Below are positions 35,251 to 42,995 of a stretch of DNA of 64,000 nucleotides, piece after piece. Where the stretch lies: positions 27,178 to 91,177 of the forward strand of contig JAFDWX010000007.1 in the NCBI GenBank assembly GCA_018268255.1, read 5' to 3'. Made by a program: the position numbers and the translations under genes. Within the stretch, counting starts at the first letter, position 1; the number at the start of each line of letters is the position of its first letter. The DNA is from Armatimonadota bacterium. Its GTDB lineage: Bacteria; Armatimonadota; Fimbriimonadia; Fimbriimonadales; Fimbriimonadaceae. The notes below the pieces were generated by a model, which did no database searches, had not been told where the DNA came from, and worked only from the letters and a program-made list of their open reading frames with translations.

Positions 35251-35288
35251 ATCGATCCCAGCAGCTTTGTCAAGTTGCTGGGATCGAT
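35251..35288 (+). terminator. Hairpin terminator after the pseudopilin operon
   Basis: ATCGATCCCAGCA (35251-35263) pairs perfectly with TGCTGGGATCGAT (35276-35288), and the stem extends inward through CTT/AAG. It is followed by TCATTTTCC, a weak T-tract. It lies 18 bp past the lipoprotein stop and before the hisN promoter region, so it probably separates the two operons. Confidence 0.7.
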
Positions 35289-35369
35289 TCATTTTCCAAG
35301 ATTGAAAACGTTGGAAACCTGAACTAGCATCCTGCGAACCTTCCAAATCGGCCAAACTCACCTAATATC

Positions 35370-36122
35370 ATGTCGCCGATGCTGGAATTCGCTTTGAACG
35401 CCGCCTACATCGCTGGGAGAGGCACGCTCAAGCATTTTGATGCAGGAATAGCCGTCGATCTCAAGTCGGACCAATCTCCCGTAACAGTAGCCGATCGTGA
35501 AGCCGAGGCACTGCTCCGTTCGATGATCCGTGCCTCGTATCCAACGCACGGGATCCTGGGAGAGGAAGAAGGCACGGAAGGAAGCCAGAACGAGCGGTGG
35601 GTGATCGATCCCATCGATGGAACTAAGTCCTTCATCACAGGGGTTCCGCTCTATGCAACCTTGCTAAGTTTCGAGTTGGACGGCGAACCTCAATTTGGCG
35701 TGGCCTATTTTCCCGCCCTCGACACGATGGTGTGCGCAGCGAAAGGTGAAGGCACCTACATCAACGGCCGACGGTGCCGCGTCAGGCAAAACGACGACAT
35801 TGGCGCAGCCATCATCTGCACGGGGAGTTTCGACTCTCTCCGGAAGAGAGGTCTCCACGAGGGCGTCGCAAAGCTCTCCGAACAAGCCATGTTTTCCCGC
35901 ACGTGGGGCGATGCCTACGGACACTGCCTCGTTGCGACCGGTCGCGCAGATATGATGTTGGACCCAGTAGTGGCCCGCTATGACGTTTCATCCATCAAGG
36001 TGATCGTTGAGGAGGCAGGGGGAAGTTTCACGAGTTTCAGCGGAGAAACGGGGATTTTTAGCGAGGCCGTGAGCACCACCCCTGCTCTTCGCGATCAGGT
36101 GCTGGCCGCTTTTCGACCATGA
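35370..36122 (+). CDS. hisN: Histidinol-phosphatase, inositol monophosphatase type
   Basis: 250 aa, metal-dependent phosphatase of the IMPase fold. Motifs: ILGEEEG (metal Glu), WVIDPIDGTKSFITGVPLY (metal Asp-x-Ile-Asp-Gly-Thr), and YDVSSIKVIVEEAGG at the end. The TKSF form is the one usually found in histidinol-phosphatases and 3'-phosphoadenosine enzymes have other residues there; assignment to histidine synthesis is therefore likely but not certain, since no other his gene is near. It opens a six-gene run with 4-bp overlaps (ruvX, mltG, yqeG::gtrA, aroE, tsaC). Confidence 0.82.
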   Translation: MSPMLEFALNAAYIAGRGTLKHFDAGIAVDLKSDQSPVTVADREAEALLRSMIRASYPTHGILGEEEGTEGSQNERWVIDPIDGTKSFITGVPLYATLLSFELDGEPQFGVAYFPALDTMVCAAKGEGTYINGRRCRVRQNDDIGAAIICTGSFDSLRKRGLHEGVAKLSEQAMFSRTWGDAYGHCLVATGRADMMLDPVVARYDVSSIKVIVEEAGGSFTSFSGETGIFSEAVSTTPALRDQVLAAFRP

Positions 36123-36529
36123 GAGTGCTCGGAATCGATTTTGGTGCTGCTCGGATCGGAGTGGCTGTTGGGGTCACCGAGGCAAGTATCGCGACCCCTC
36201 GGCCGACGATTTCTGCCACAGGCACCCTCGCTCGAGATATCGACGCGATCGTGAAGGTGGCGAAAGACGAGGAAGTTGAACTCGTGGTCGTTGGAGTCCC
36301 GTATGGAACGGAGGACTCCAAGCAAGAGCGAATATGCAAAAGAGTCGCCGAAGATCTGCGCCAAAGAGGCTGGAGTGTCGCAACTATCGACGAATCCCTT
36401 ACGTCCATTGAAGCGCAAACCCGGCTTACGGAAGCTGGATTGACCGGTGCCCAGAGAAAACGCCACCGAGACGGAGAGGCCGCCTGCCTCATCCTGCAAC
36501 GCTATTTCATGGAGAACCCAAACGATTGA
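36119..36529 (+). CDS. ruvX: Pre-16S rRNA nuclease / RuvX (YqgF)
   Basis: 136 aa. YqgF proteins have an RNase H-like fold and process the 5' end of 16S rRNA; they were earlier called Holliday junction resolvases. Seen: RVLGIDFGAARIGVAV with the first catalytic Asp, ELVVVGVPYGTE, and IDESLTSIEAQ with the Glu, plus KRHRDGEAACLILQRY with the last Asp. It overlaps hisN by 4 bp (ATGA) and is followed by mltG, whose TTG start overlaps its stop, the usual ruvX-mltG neighbourhood. Confidence 0.94.
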   Translation: MRVLGIDFGAARIGVAVGVTEASIATPRPTISATGTLARDIDAIVKVAKDEEVELVVVGVPYGTEDSKQERICKRVAEDLRQRGWSVATIDESLTSIEAQTRLTEAGLTGAQRKRHRDGEAACLILQRYFMENPND

Positions 36530-37530
36530 AAGCAGCCAAGGTAGTCGGAGTCCTCTTCGGGTTGGGCCTTGTCGGTATCGGCGTGGGATATTACTATCTC
36601 ACGCAGGGAATCGCGCCGACCAAAAAGGGCTCCCCTGAATTCATCAAGTTGGACAAAGGTGAGACGTTTCGCGGTGCTCTCACCACCCTGAAATCTAGGG
36701 GAATCATCTCCTCCTCAGAGGGTTTTGAACGGTACGCGAAATTGACCCGCCAGGTGCCAACTATCCATCCTGGGATCTACAAATTGCGGCCTGGCATGAC
36801 CTTCAATGAGGTTCTCAATGCTCTCAAACAGCCGATCCATCGCAATCTGAGAATTCCCGAAGGGTGGTGGATCGAGCGCACTGCCAAATTGCTCGAACAA
36901 AAGAATGTCTGTTCGTCTCAGGAGTACACCATCCTCGCCCATCGGCCCGACGAATTCCGAGATATGGTCGATTTCCCACTGCCTGCAAACAGCCTCGAAG
37001 GATATTTGTTCCCCGACACGTACGACATTCCGCCCCATTTGGGCGCCCGAGCCGTGATCGTGAAGCAGCTTCAAACATTTCAGGCCAAGGCGTGGCCTGT
37101 GCTTAAGAAGACTAAGCACCCCCAGCGAACCATGACCATTGCTTCATTAGTCGAACTGGAGGTGGCTGCACCACCCGAACGACCTATCGTGGCCGGCCTC
37201 ATTGAAAATCGGTTGAAAAGGTCGATGCGGCTCCAAATTGATGCCACCGTGCTGTACGCTCTTAAGCAATGGAAAGTGCTTGGCCCCGGAGAAGTAAATA
37301 AGGTGGAGAGTCCGTACAACACCTACCGGATTCCAGGGCTTCCCCCTGGACCGATTGGATCGCCGAGCTTGGCCAGCATCAAGGCAGCGGCAAAACCCGA
37401 GGCGACCCCGTTCCTTTTCTACGTTGCGAAGCCGGACCGCACGCATTTGTTTTCGACGGACTACTCAAGCCACCTCGCCAATATCCGCAAAGCAAGGGCT
37501 CTGGCTGCATCGCAGGGCAAATCAGGATGA
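36526..37530 (+). CDS. mltG: Endolytic murein transglycosylase MltG
   Basis: 334 aa, TTG start overlapping the ruvX stop. MltG cuts nascent peptidoglycan strands and sets glycan length. One N-terminal membrane anchor (VVGVLFGLGLVGIGVGYYYL, 6-25), a LysM-like region (about 38-105), then the YceG domain with IASLVELEV holding catalytic Glu210 and the typical LEGYLFPDTYDIP and SPYNTYRIPGLPPGPIGSPSLASIKAA blocks. It is complete. In the hisN-tsaC operon. Confidence 0.95.
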   Translation: MKAAKVVGVLFGLGLVGIGVGYYYLTQGIAPTKKGSPEFIKLDKGETFRGALTTLKSRGIISSSEGFERYAKLTRQVPTIHPGIYKLRPGMTFNEVLNALKQPIHRNLRIPEGWWIERTAKLLEQKNVCSSQEYTILAHRPDEFRDMVDFPLPANSLEGYLFPDTYDIPPHLGARAVIVKQLQTFQAKAWPVLKKTKHPQRTMTIASLVELEVAAPPERPIVAGLIENRLKRSMRLQIDATVLYALKQWKVLGPGEVNKVESPYNTYRIPGLPPGPIGSPSLASIKAAAKPEATPFLFYVAKPDRTHLFSTDYSSHLANIRKARALAASQGKSG

Positions 37531-38624
37531 GCTCGTTCCGACCCGGCAAATTCACTCGCACTAGGGCGCCGGGACTCCTCCGCCAATTCGTTCCGGATCA
37601 CGCCTATCATTCGATTTTCGACGTTGCGCCGAGCGCCTTGGTTGCCGATGGTGTGAAGCTCGTCCTCATGGACGTGGATAACACGCTGCTCCCTTGGAGA
37701 AGCGAGGAGATCCCCGAAGACACCCAAAAATGGATCAAGGCGGGCCGAGATCTAGGACTTGAGTTCTGCTTGGTCAGCAACACGCGCAATCCCAGCCGAC
37801 TCCAGAGGCTCGCCACCGCCATGGGCGTGGACTTGGTCGATGGCAAATTCAAGCCCAGTCGCGAGATGTTCCTGAGAGCCCTTCAGCGCCACAAGGTGGA
37901 GCCCCGACAGGCGGTGATGATCGGCGACCAACTCCTTACCGACATCTTAGGAGCGAATCGGTCTGGGATCAGCACCATTTGGGTGCAGCGCATGTCTGAA
38001 AAGGAGTTCTTGGGCACCCGAGCAAACCGATTCATCGAAAAGCTCATCACCCCGGGAATCTACCGTGCGCTCCAGGAAGAAGAGGACGATCTGCCGATTG
38101 TTAAGCCAGAAGGGATCTTCCAGTCACGGATCGTCCGGCAGATATTCAAGTTTTGTATCGTCGGCGGGTCCTCTTTCATCATCGATGCGGGCCTACACCG
38201 TATCCTGATGTTCAATCTCCACCTGGGCAATCAACTCATGAGCCAAAGAGTCGGTGGATTTCTCTACAGCTCCCTCAACGGCGGTAAATCACCTACGGAA
38301 TGGCAGGCGCACAACGCTGCGTTCACCGCCTTCAAGATAGTCTCCGCAGGATTGGCTATTTTGAACAGTTTCTACTGGAACAGAAGGTGGACTTTTGGGA
38401 TCAAGAGCAGCGAGGACCAGGCAAGCCAACTCGTCAAGTTTTTGGTGGTGTCACTCATCGGCATGGGCCTCAATATCGTGATCGCTTCGGGCCTGAATCA
38501 CCTTGGGAAAGGTTCACAGGAAGGCAATTGGTGGTTCGCGACTTTGGTTGCGGCAGCACTCGTCGCAGTCTGGAACTTTACCGGGCAGCGATTGTGGGCG
38601 TTTCGTAAGGGGCGCGCAGCGTGA
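37527..38624 (+). CDS. YqeG-type HAD phosphatase fused to a GtrA-like membrane domain
   Basis: 365 aa, two domains in one frame. Residues 10-185 match YqeG-family HAD-IIIA phosphatases: FVPDHAYHSIFDV, VLMDVDNTLLPW with Asp49/Asp51, LVSNTRNPSR, and MIGDQLLTDILGANRSG. Residues 205-362 match GtrA/DPMS-like four-helix membrane proteins: FKFCIVGGSSFIIDAGLH, NSFYWNRRWTFG, and FLVVSLIGMGLNIVIASGL. YqeG normally stands alone next to aroE, as this one does. GtrA proteins help flip or transfer polyprenyl-linked sugars. The fusion suggests a phosphatase acting on a lipid-linked or membrane substrate (inference). It overlaps mltG and aroE by 4 bp. Confidence 0.85.
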   Translation: MSSFRPGKFTRTRAPGLLRQFVPDHAYHSIFDVAPSALVADGVKLVLMDVDNTLLPWRSEEIPEDTQKWIKAGRDLGLEFCLVSNTRNPSRLQRLATAMGVDLVDGKFKPSREMFLRALQRHKVEPRQAVMIGDQLLTDILGANRSGISTIWVQRMSEKEFLGTRANRFIEKLITPGIYRALQEEEDDLPIVKPEGIFQSRIVRQIFKFCIVGGSSFIIDAGLHRILMFNLHLGNQLMSQRVGGFLYSSLNGGKSPTEWQAHNAAFTAFKIVSAGLAILNSFYWNRRWTFGIKSSEDQASQLVKFLVVSLIGMGLNIVIASGLNHLGKGSQEGNWWFATLVAAALVAVWNFTGQRLWAFRKGRAA

Positions 38625-39433
38625 CGTGGTACGAGTGGCAAGAAGCGCCGAAAGCTGAGTTCGCGGTTCTGGGTGACCCTGTGAGCCACAGCTGGTCACC
38701 ATTAATGCACTCTGCAGCGTTGAAATCGCTGGGGAGGACGGAGCGGTATGTTGCGATCCGGGTTCCCCTCGGGGAATTCACCTCCGCGATGGAGTTCTTA
38801 GGCGAGCGTGGTTACGTGGGGGTCAACTGCACCGTGCCTCTGAAGGAAGCCGCCTTCCAATGGTGCCGTGAAACCACTTCGGCAGAGGATCGCATTCGAT
38901 CCGTCAACACCGTTCGTCTCTCTGACCGGACTGGTATCAGCACGGATGGCCCCGGGTTTATGGACACCCTTCCTGTCTTGGGAGTCACCCCAGAGTCAAA
39001 GATCCTTTTGTTAGGTGCCGGAGGGAGTGCACGCGCGGTCGCGTCCAGCCTGGCGCAAGCGGGGTATTCGCTGTCCATCTTCAACCGGACATCCAGCCGA
39101 GCTGAGGAGTTGGTGAATAGCCTCGAAATTGCGGCCGAAATCACGGAATTTGCCGATGCGGAGGGATTTGACGTGGTGATCAACGCAACAAGTTCGAACC
39201 TCTCGGGTTCCAACCTGGATGTGCGGTTTGGTCCTAACTCCGCGAACGTAATGGCCTACGACCTGATGTACAGCCGCGAGCAAACGCCGTTTCTGAGGAT
39301 GGCGGAGTTATCCGGATGCAAGAAGTGCATCGATGGACGTTTGATGTTGGTCCACCAGGGGAGCCGTGCTCTGAGTTTTTGGACGGGCGAGCCACCAACA
39401 CACGAGATCATGCTTCGGGCGTTGGAATCATGA
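38621..39433 (+). CDS. aroE: Shikimate dehydrogenase
   Basis: 270 aa, GTG start overlapping the preceding stop. AroE reduces 3-dehydroshikimate with NADPH. Shikimate-binding SHSWSP is present, as are the catalytic Lys in CTVPLKEAA and Asp in GISTDGPGF. The NADP fold has LLGAGGSARAVASSLAQAG and NRTSSRAEEL. GQG near the end is replaced by VHQGSRAL. The whole enzyme is present. Its last four bases overlap tsaC. Confidence 0.94.
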   Translation: MTWYEWQEAPKAEFAVLGDPVSHSWSPLMHSAALKSLGRTERYVAIRVPLGEFTSAMEFLGERGYVGVNCTVPLKEAAFQWCRETTSAEDRIRSVNTVRLSDRTGISTDGPGFMDTLPVLGVTPESKILLLGAGGSARAVASSLAQAGYSLSIFNRTSSRAEELVNSLEIAAEITEFADAEGFDVVINATSSNLSGSNLDVRFGPNSANVMAYDLMYSREQTPFLRMAELSGCKKCIDGRLMLVHQGSRALSFWTGEPPTHEIMLRALES

Positions 39434-40329
39434 ACGGAGACGACGCGATCCAAGCCCTTCGAGCCGGACGACTCGTGGTTATTCCGACCGAAACGGTGTA
39501 CGGTTTGGCAGCAGATGCCACCCTTCCGGATGCGGTAGCCGAGATCTTCAGGCTCAAAGGCCGTCCAGCGGAAAACCCGCTCATTGCCCATTTTGCCAGT
39601 GTCGGTGACATCGACGAGTTTGCCGAAACAGACTCCGAGTATTTTCTGCCTTTGGTGACCGCGTTTTGGCCCGGTCCGCTTACTTTGGTACTTCCCTATC
39701 GTGGTGGGCTTGCTCCACAGGTAACCGCTGGGCTCGCGACCCTTGCGGTGCGGATACCAGCCGTAGAAGTGACTCGCGCAATCATCGCCGGGGTGGGGCA
39801 TCCTTTGGCCGCTCCGAGCGCAAACCCGTTCATGCGTCTTTCCCCAACTCGTGCTGAAGATGTCGGGGGCTCAATCGTATCGGGCTCTGCTGGAGTTGTG
39901 GACGGGGGCCCGTGCGCAGTCGGCCTAGAGTCCACGATCATCGACCTAACCAGAGAAGTCCCAACGCTGCTCCGACTGGGAATGGTATCCGCTACCGAGA
40001 TCGCAAAAGTCCTCGGTGTCCAGGTGGACGAACGCAAGCCCGATGAGGTTATATCGGCCCCCGGACAATACCTACGGCACTACTCACCCAAGACGCCGCT
40101 TAATTTAGTCCACAAGCTTGGCGATCAGCCAGGGATCGGGTTTGGTCGTGCGGGTAACCACCAAGTTCAAATGCCCGAGGACCCGGTGAGATATGCCCGC
40201 GATCTGTACGCCTCGCTGGCCAAGCTCGATCAACTCGGGTTGGATGCCATTTATGTCGAAAGCGTCCCGGACGATCCCAGCTGGGGTGCCATTCGAGATC
40301 GACTGAGTCGAGCTACGAACCAAGGCTAG
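39430..40329 (+). CDS. tsaC: Threonylcarbamoyl-AMP synthase, Sua5 type
   Basis: 299 aa from ATG 39430 (ATGA overlap with aroE). The enzyme makes threonylcarbamoyl-AMP from threonine, bicarbonate and ATP for the t6A modification of ANN-decoding tRNAs. The YrdC domain has GRLVVIPTETVYGLAADA, FRLKGRPAENPLI, FWPGPLTLVL, VRIPAVEVT and PLAAPSANPFMRLSPT. The C-terminal 100 residues form a Sua5 domain (ISAPGQYLRHYSPKTPL). An in-frame start at 39316 inside aroE is not credible. Its stop codon shares CTAG with the convergent STAS-USP gene. Confidence 0.94.
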   Translation: MNGDDAIQALRAGRLVVIPTETVYGLAADATLPDAVAEIFRLKGRPAENPLIAHFASVGDIDEFAETDSEYFLPLVTAFWPGPLTLVLPYRGGLAPQVTAGLATLAVRIPAVEVTRAIIAGVGHPLAAPSANPFMRLSPTRAEDVGGSIVSGSAGVVDGGPCAVGLESTIIDLTREVPTLLRLGMVSATEIAKVLGVQVDERKPDEVISAPGQYLRHYSPKTPLNLVHKLGDQPGIGFGRAGNHQVQMPEDPVRYARDLYASLAKLDQLGLDAIYVESVPDDPSWGAIRDRLSRATNQG

Positions 40330-41126
40330 TCTGCTCCACGGACGAACATGATCGGCACTCGGACTTTAGGGAGCACACTCCGCACGAGCTTCGCTGCTAG
40401 TTCGGCACTTTCTTCGCCAGAAGGCAATGCCACGATCAACCTCTCGGCTTTGGTCTCATCCATCGCCTCTTCTATGATGGCTGCGACCTCGCGGCCGCGT
40501 TCCATCTTGACGGAAGCTGGAATTTGGTTTGTTTCAGCCTCAACTTCTGCCCATCGGAGCACCTCGGCACCCCGACCTTCTTCTTCCGGTAGCGCGCTTT
40601 GCAGAGGCAGCTCACGCGGGACGATCAGCGGGAAGACCAGGCTCAGGTGACCTTGAAGGTTATTGGCATACTCGATGGCTGCTTCCAAAGCGGCCGAATC
40701 GCTTCCTCGATCAGTCAGGCACACCAAAACCTGCATTCCGCCGGTCACCACGGGCTTTTTCTTTTTCTTCTTGTGCGGCTCATCCTCGTGGTCGTGCAGG
40801 CGAAAGAGCGATTGGCGTGCTTCCTCAACCGTGCTGGAGATGGCAAGCTGCGACCGAACCTCAGGCGCCTGTTTCAATACAAAGAGAACCTGCTCGGGCA
40901 CCTCCGCCACCAAGACTCGGGCATCGTGACTCTTTGTGAAGAGCATGATGTCTCGGAAGGTATCTGCGCCCTCCAGTGTGCACTCCGTGATGCCGCTGCA
41001 ATTGATAATGACGCCTTGTGGGGATTTCTTAAGTGCCAACGAGATAGCGGTGTGGATGGTGTCCCAGAAATTAGACCGAAGAGGTCCCGAGAGGATGATC
41101 TGATCTTCGTAGCTTTCGACAATCAT
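40326..41126 (-). CDS. STAS-USP fusion protein
   Basis: 266 aa, soluble. Residues 1-110 look like a STAS (anti-sigma-antagonist-like) domain: GVIINCSGITECTLEGADTF followed by a loop and DARVLVAEVPEQVLFVL. A lysine-run linker (HKKKKKK, about 119-125) leads to a universal stress protein-like domain (MQVLVCLTDRGSDSAALEAAIEYA ... ERLIVALPSGEESAELAAKLV). It starts by overlapping the KimA-like transporter stop by 4 bp, so the two are coexpressed. A regulatory role on the transporter is inferred from this and from the many transporters that carry STAS or USP domains. The phosphoacceptor of STAS proteins is not obvious. Confidence 0.7.
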   Translation of the reverse strand: MIVESYEDQIILSGPLRSNFWDTIHTAISLALKKSPQGVIINCSGITECTLEGADTFRDIMLFTKSHDARVLVAEVPEQVLFVLKQAPEVRSQLAISSTVEEARQSLFRLHDHEDEPHKKKKKKPVVTGGMQVLVCLTDRGSDSAALEAAIEYANNLQGHLSLVFPLIVPRELPLQSALPEEEGRGAEVLRWAEVEAETNQIPASVKMERGREVAAIIEEAMDETKAERLIVALPSGEESAELAAKLVRSVLPKVRVPIMFVRGAD

Positions 41127-42964
41127 GACAAGAAATACCTAACATTAGTAATGATTACGTTCTTTCTGGAAGCTAAGGCAAGCTTCAAACCCACTGCTGC
41201 ATTGGTATGCAACAGAGAATGCCAAGCAACCTTTGGGATTGCCTGAGGCACAATTACAGTGAAGAAGTGATTCGGGCGATCTTCGCTGGACTGATCGATA
41301 TATTCTGTAATAGGTTCAACAAGAGATCGATAAGGAGATTCCAGAATGACCAGAGGAATATCTGCACCAAATTTCGCCCAATCGCTTTTGATTTTTTCTG
41401 CGCTGGCCTTATCCAGGGTCACGTGAATAGCACGAACATCGGTCGCCATTGCTCGAGCATATGCTATCGCCTTGAGAATCCCCCTGTGAACACGAGGCAC
41501 AAGCAGCAAGGCCGTCATCGTAACTTCCTTGACGTTGTCATCCTGAGCCAAGTTGAGTTGATCCGCGAGGTAATTATAATGCTTGCGAATCGCGGTAAAC
41601 ATTATCAATATTGCGGTGGCAGCCACCATGACAATCCAAGCACCATCTTTAAATTTCGTACTGAAGATGACGATGGTAACGATCCCCGTAATTATCCCTC
41701 CGATAAAGCTGAGCGCGACCGACCAAAATGGTCGCTTATTTTGCTTTTCATGGATGACCATTCCGAATTGGCTAAGCGTAAAGCACAGGAATACACCTAC
41801 CGCGTATAGAGGGATAAGCGAGGAAGTATCACCGTGGAAGACCACCACCAGTATCGTAGCTAAGACAGCCAGTACGATGATTCCATTCTGGAATACGAGT
41901 CGATCGCCAACTGCTGCAAGCTGCCTCGGTACAAATCCGTCGCGGGCTAAAATGCTTGCCAATCGAGGGAAGTCCGCGTAAGCAGTATTTGCAGCCAGAA
42001 TAAGTATCATAGCGGTTGCAATTTGCACGGCTTTGAAGAAGACGCTGTTCCCACCGAACACTGTTGAGGCGATCTGAGCGACAACGGTCTTAAAGCCTTG
42101 TTCGCCATATTCCATCGGTATTGCGTGGAATTTCTCGGCGAGGAAGCTCATTCCGATAAACAGTACGCCAAGGATAATCGCCATCCAGAGCAAAGTGACC
42201 GAAGCGTTCTTGGAAACCGGATCTTTGAAAGCCGATGTGCCGTTTGAGACCGCCTCAATGCCCGTTAAAGCCGTACATCCAGCAGCAAAGGCACGCATGA
42301 GCAACCATACGTACAGGAGATTGAACTGCTGGGGGGGACCAGAGTGTGCCTGGACGAGCATTGGAGGCATCGGTGTACCTGCCGTAAACAAGCCCTTTAC
42401 CATCAAAATAAGCAGGAGCAAGATGAAAGAGTAGGTAGGAATGGCAAAAAGTGCACCACTCTCTTTCGCACCTCTTAAGTTTGCAATCGTGATGATCCCT
42501 ATGAAGAACACGCAAAGTGGTACCACGTAGGGTTGGACTCTTCCATCCAGTGAGACTATGGCAGCTACGCCAGCCGATATAGAAACCGACACTGTTAGGA
42601 CATAGTCTATTAGGAGAGCCGCTCCAGCAACCATTCCCGCCTTTTCACCCAGATTATTTTTCGCAACGGTATAGGAACCGCCGCCGGACGGGTACGCATA
42701 AATTGTTTGGAAGTAACTGAGACTTACAATGGCGATAAGTATGGAAATTACGATAGATATATTAAGAGTTAACTGCAACAACTGCATAGCGTTGTTAACT
42801 CTAAATATGTGCATTATTTCTTCCGTTGCGTAGGCAACTGAAGAAAGCGCGTCTGAGGCAAAGACCGGGAGCGCGATAAGTTTTGGTAGTTTCTCGTGGT
42901 GGGCGTACTTGGTAGCAATTGGTTTTCCAACCAAGAATCGTCTGAACGAGGTGAAAGTTGCCAT
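41123..42964 (-). CDS. KimA-like high-affinity potassium transporter (APC superfamily)
   Basis: 613 aa with twelve predicted membrane helices. It matches KimA (YdaO) of Bacillus subtilis in length and in the N-terminal KRFLVGKP-type start (RRFLVGKPIATKYAHHEKL), FASDALSSVAYATEEIM, FQTIYAYPSGGGSYTVAKNNLG and AALLIDYVLTVSVSISAG; it is close to amino acid permeases too. The cytoplasmic C-terminal 150 residues (DDNVKEVTMTALLLVPRVHRG) form a USP-like domain. KimA imports K+ with protons. The gene is in an operon after nagA and before the STAS-USP gene. An RNA hairpin abuts its start codon. Potassium rather than amino acid as substrate is inferred from similarity. Confidence 0.8.
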   Translation of the reverse strand: MATFTSFRRFLVGKPIATKYAHHEKLPKLIALPVFASDALSSVAYATEEIMHIFRVNNAMQLLQLTLNISIVISILIAIVSLSYFQTIYAYPSGGGSYTVAKNNLGEKAGMVAGAALLIDYVLTVSVSISAGVAAIVSLDGRVQPYVVPLCVFFIGIITIANLRGAKESGALFAIPTYSFILLLLILMVKGLFTAGTPMPPMLVQAHSGPPQQFNLLYVWLLMRAFAAGCTALTGIEAVSNGTSAFKDPVSKNASVTLLWMAIILGVLFIGMSFLAEKFHAIPMEYGEQGFKTVVAQIASTVFGGNSVFFKAVQIATAMILILAANTAYADFPRLASILARDGFVPRQLAAVGDRLVFQNGIIVLAVLATILVVVFHGDTSSLIPLYAVGVFLCFTLSQFGMVIHEKQNKRPFWSVALSFIGGIITGIVTIVIFSTKFKDGAWIVMVAATAILIMFTAIRKHYNYLADQLNLAQDDNVKEVTMTALLLVPRVHRGILKAIAYARAMATDVRAIHVTLDKASAEKIKSDWAKFGADIPLVILESPYRSLVEPITEYIDQSSEDRPNHFFTVIVPQAIPKVAWHSLLHTNAAVGLKLALASRKNVIITNVRYFLS

Positions 42965-42967
42965 ATT

Positions 42968-42990
42968 CGTGCGTTTAGAAGAGACGCACG
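42968..42990 (-). promoter_or_regulatory. Hairpin at the kimA-like gene start
   Basis: On the minus strand CGTGCGT and ACGCACG form a perfect 7-bp stem with a 9-base loop, ending 3 bases before the ATG. It occupies the place where a ribosome binding site should be, and no such site is otherwise visible. It could limit translation of the transporter, or be the last structure of the nagA message. The nagA stop is only 31 bases upstream. Confidence 0.35.
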
Positions 42991-42995
42991 CCTAC

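Noticed and set aside
40529-42434. Plus-strand frames opposite the STAS-USP and KimA-like genes
   Set aside because: No homology or start signals; the minus strand carries well-conserved proteins in both places.
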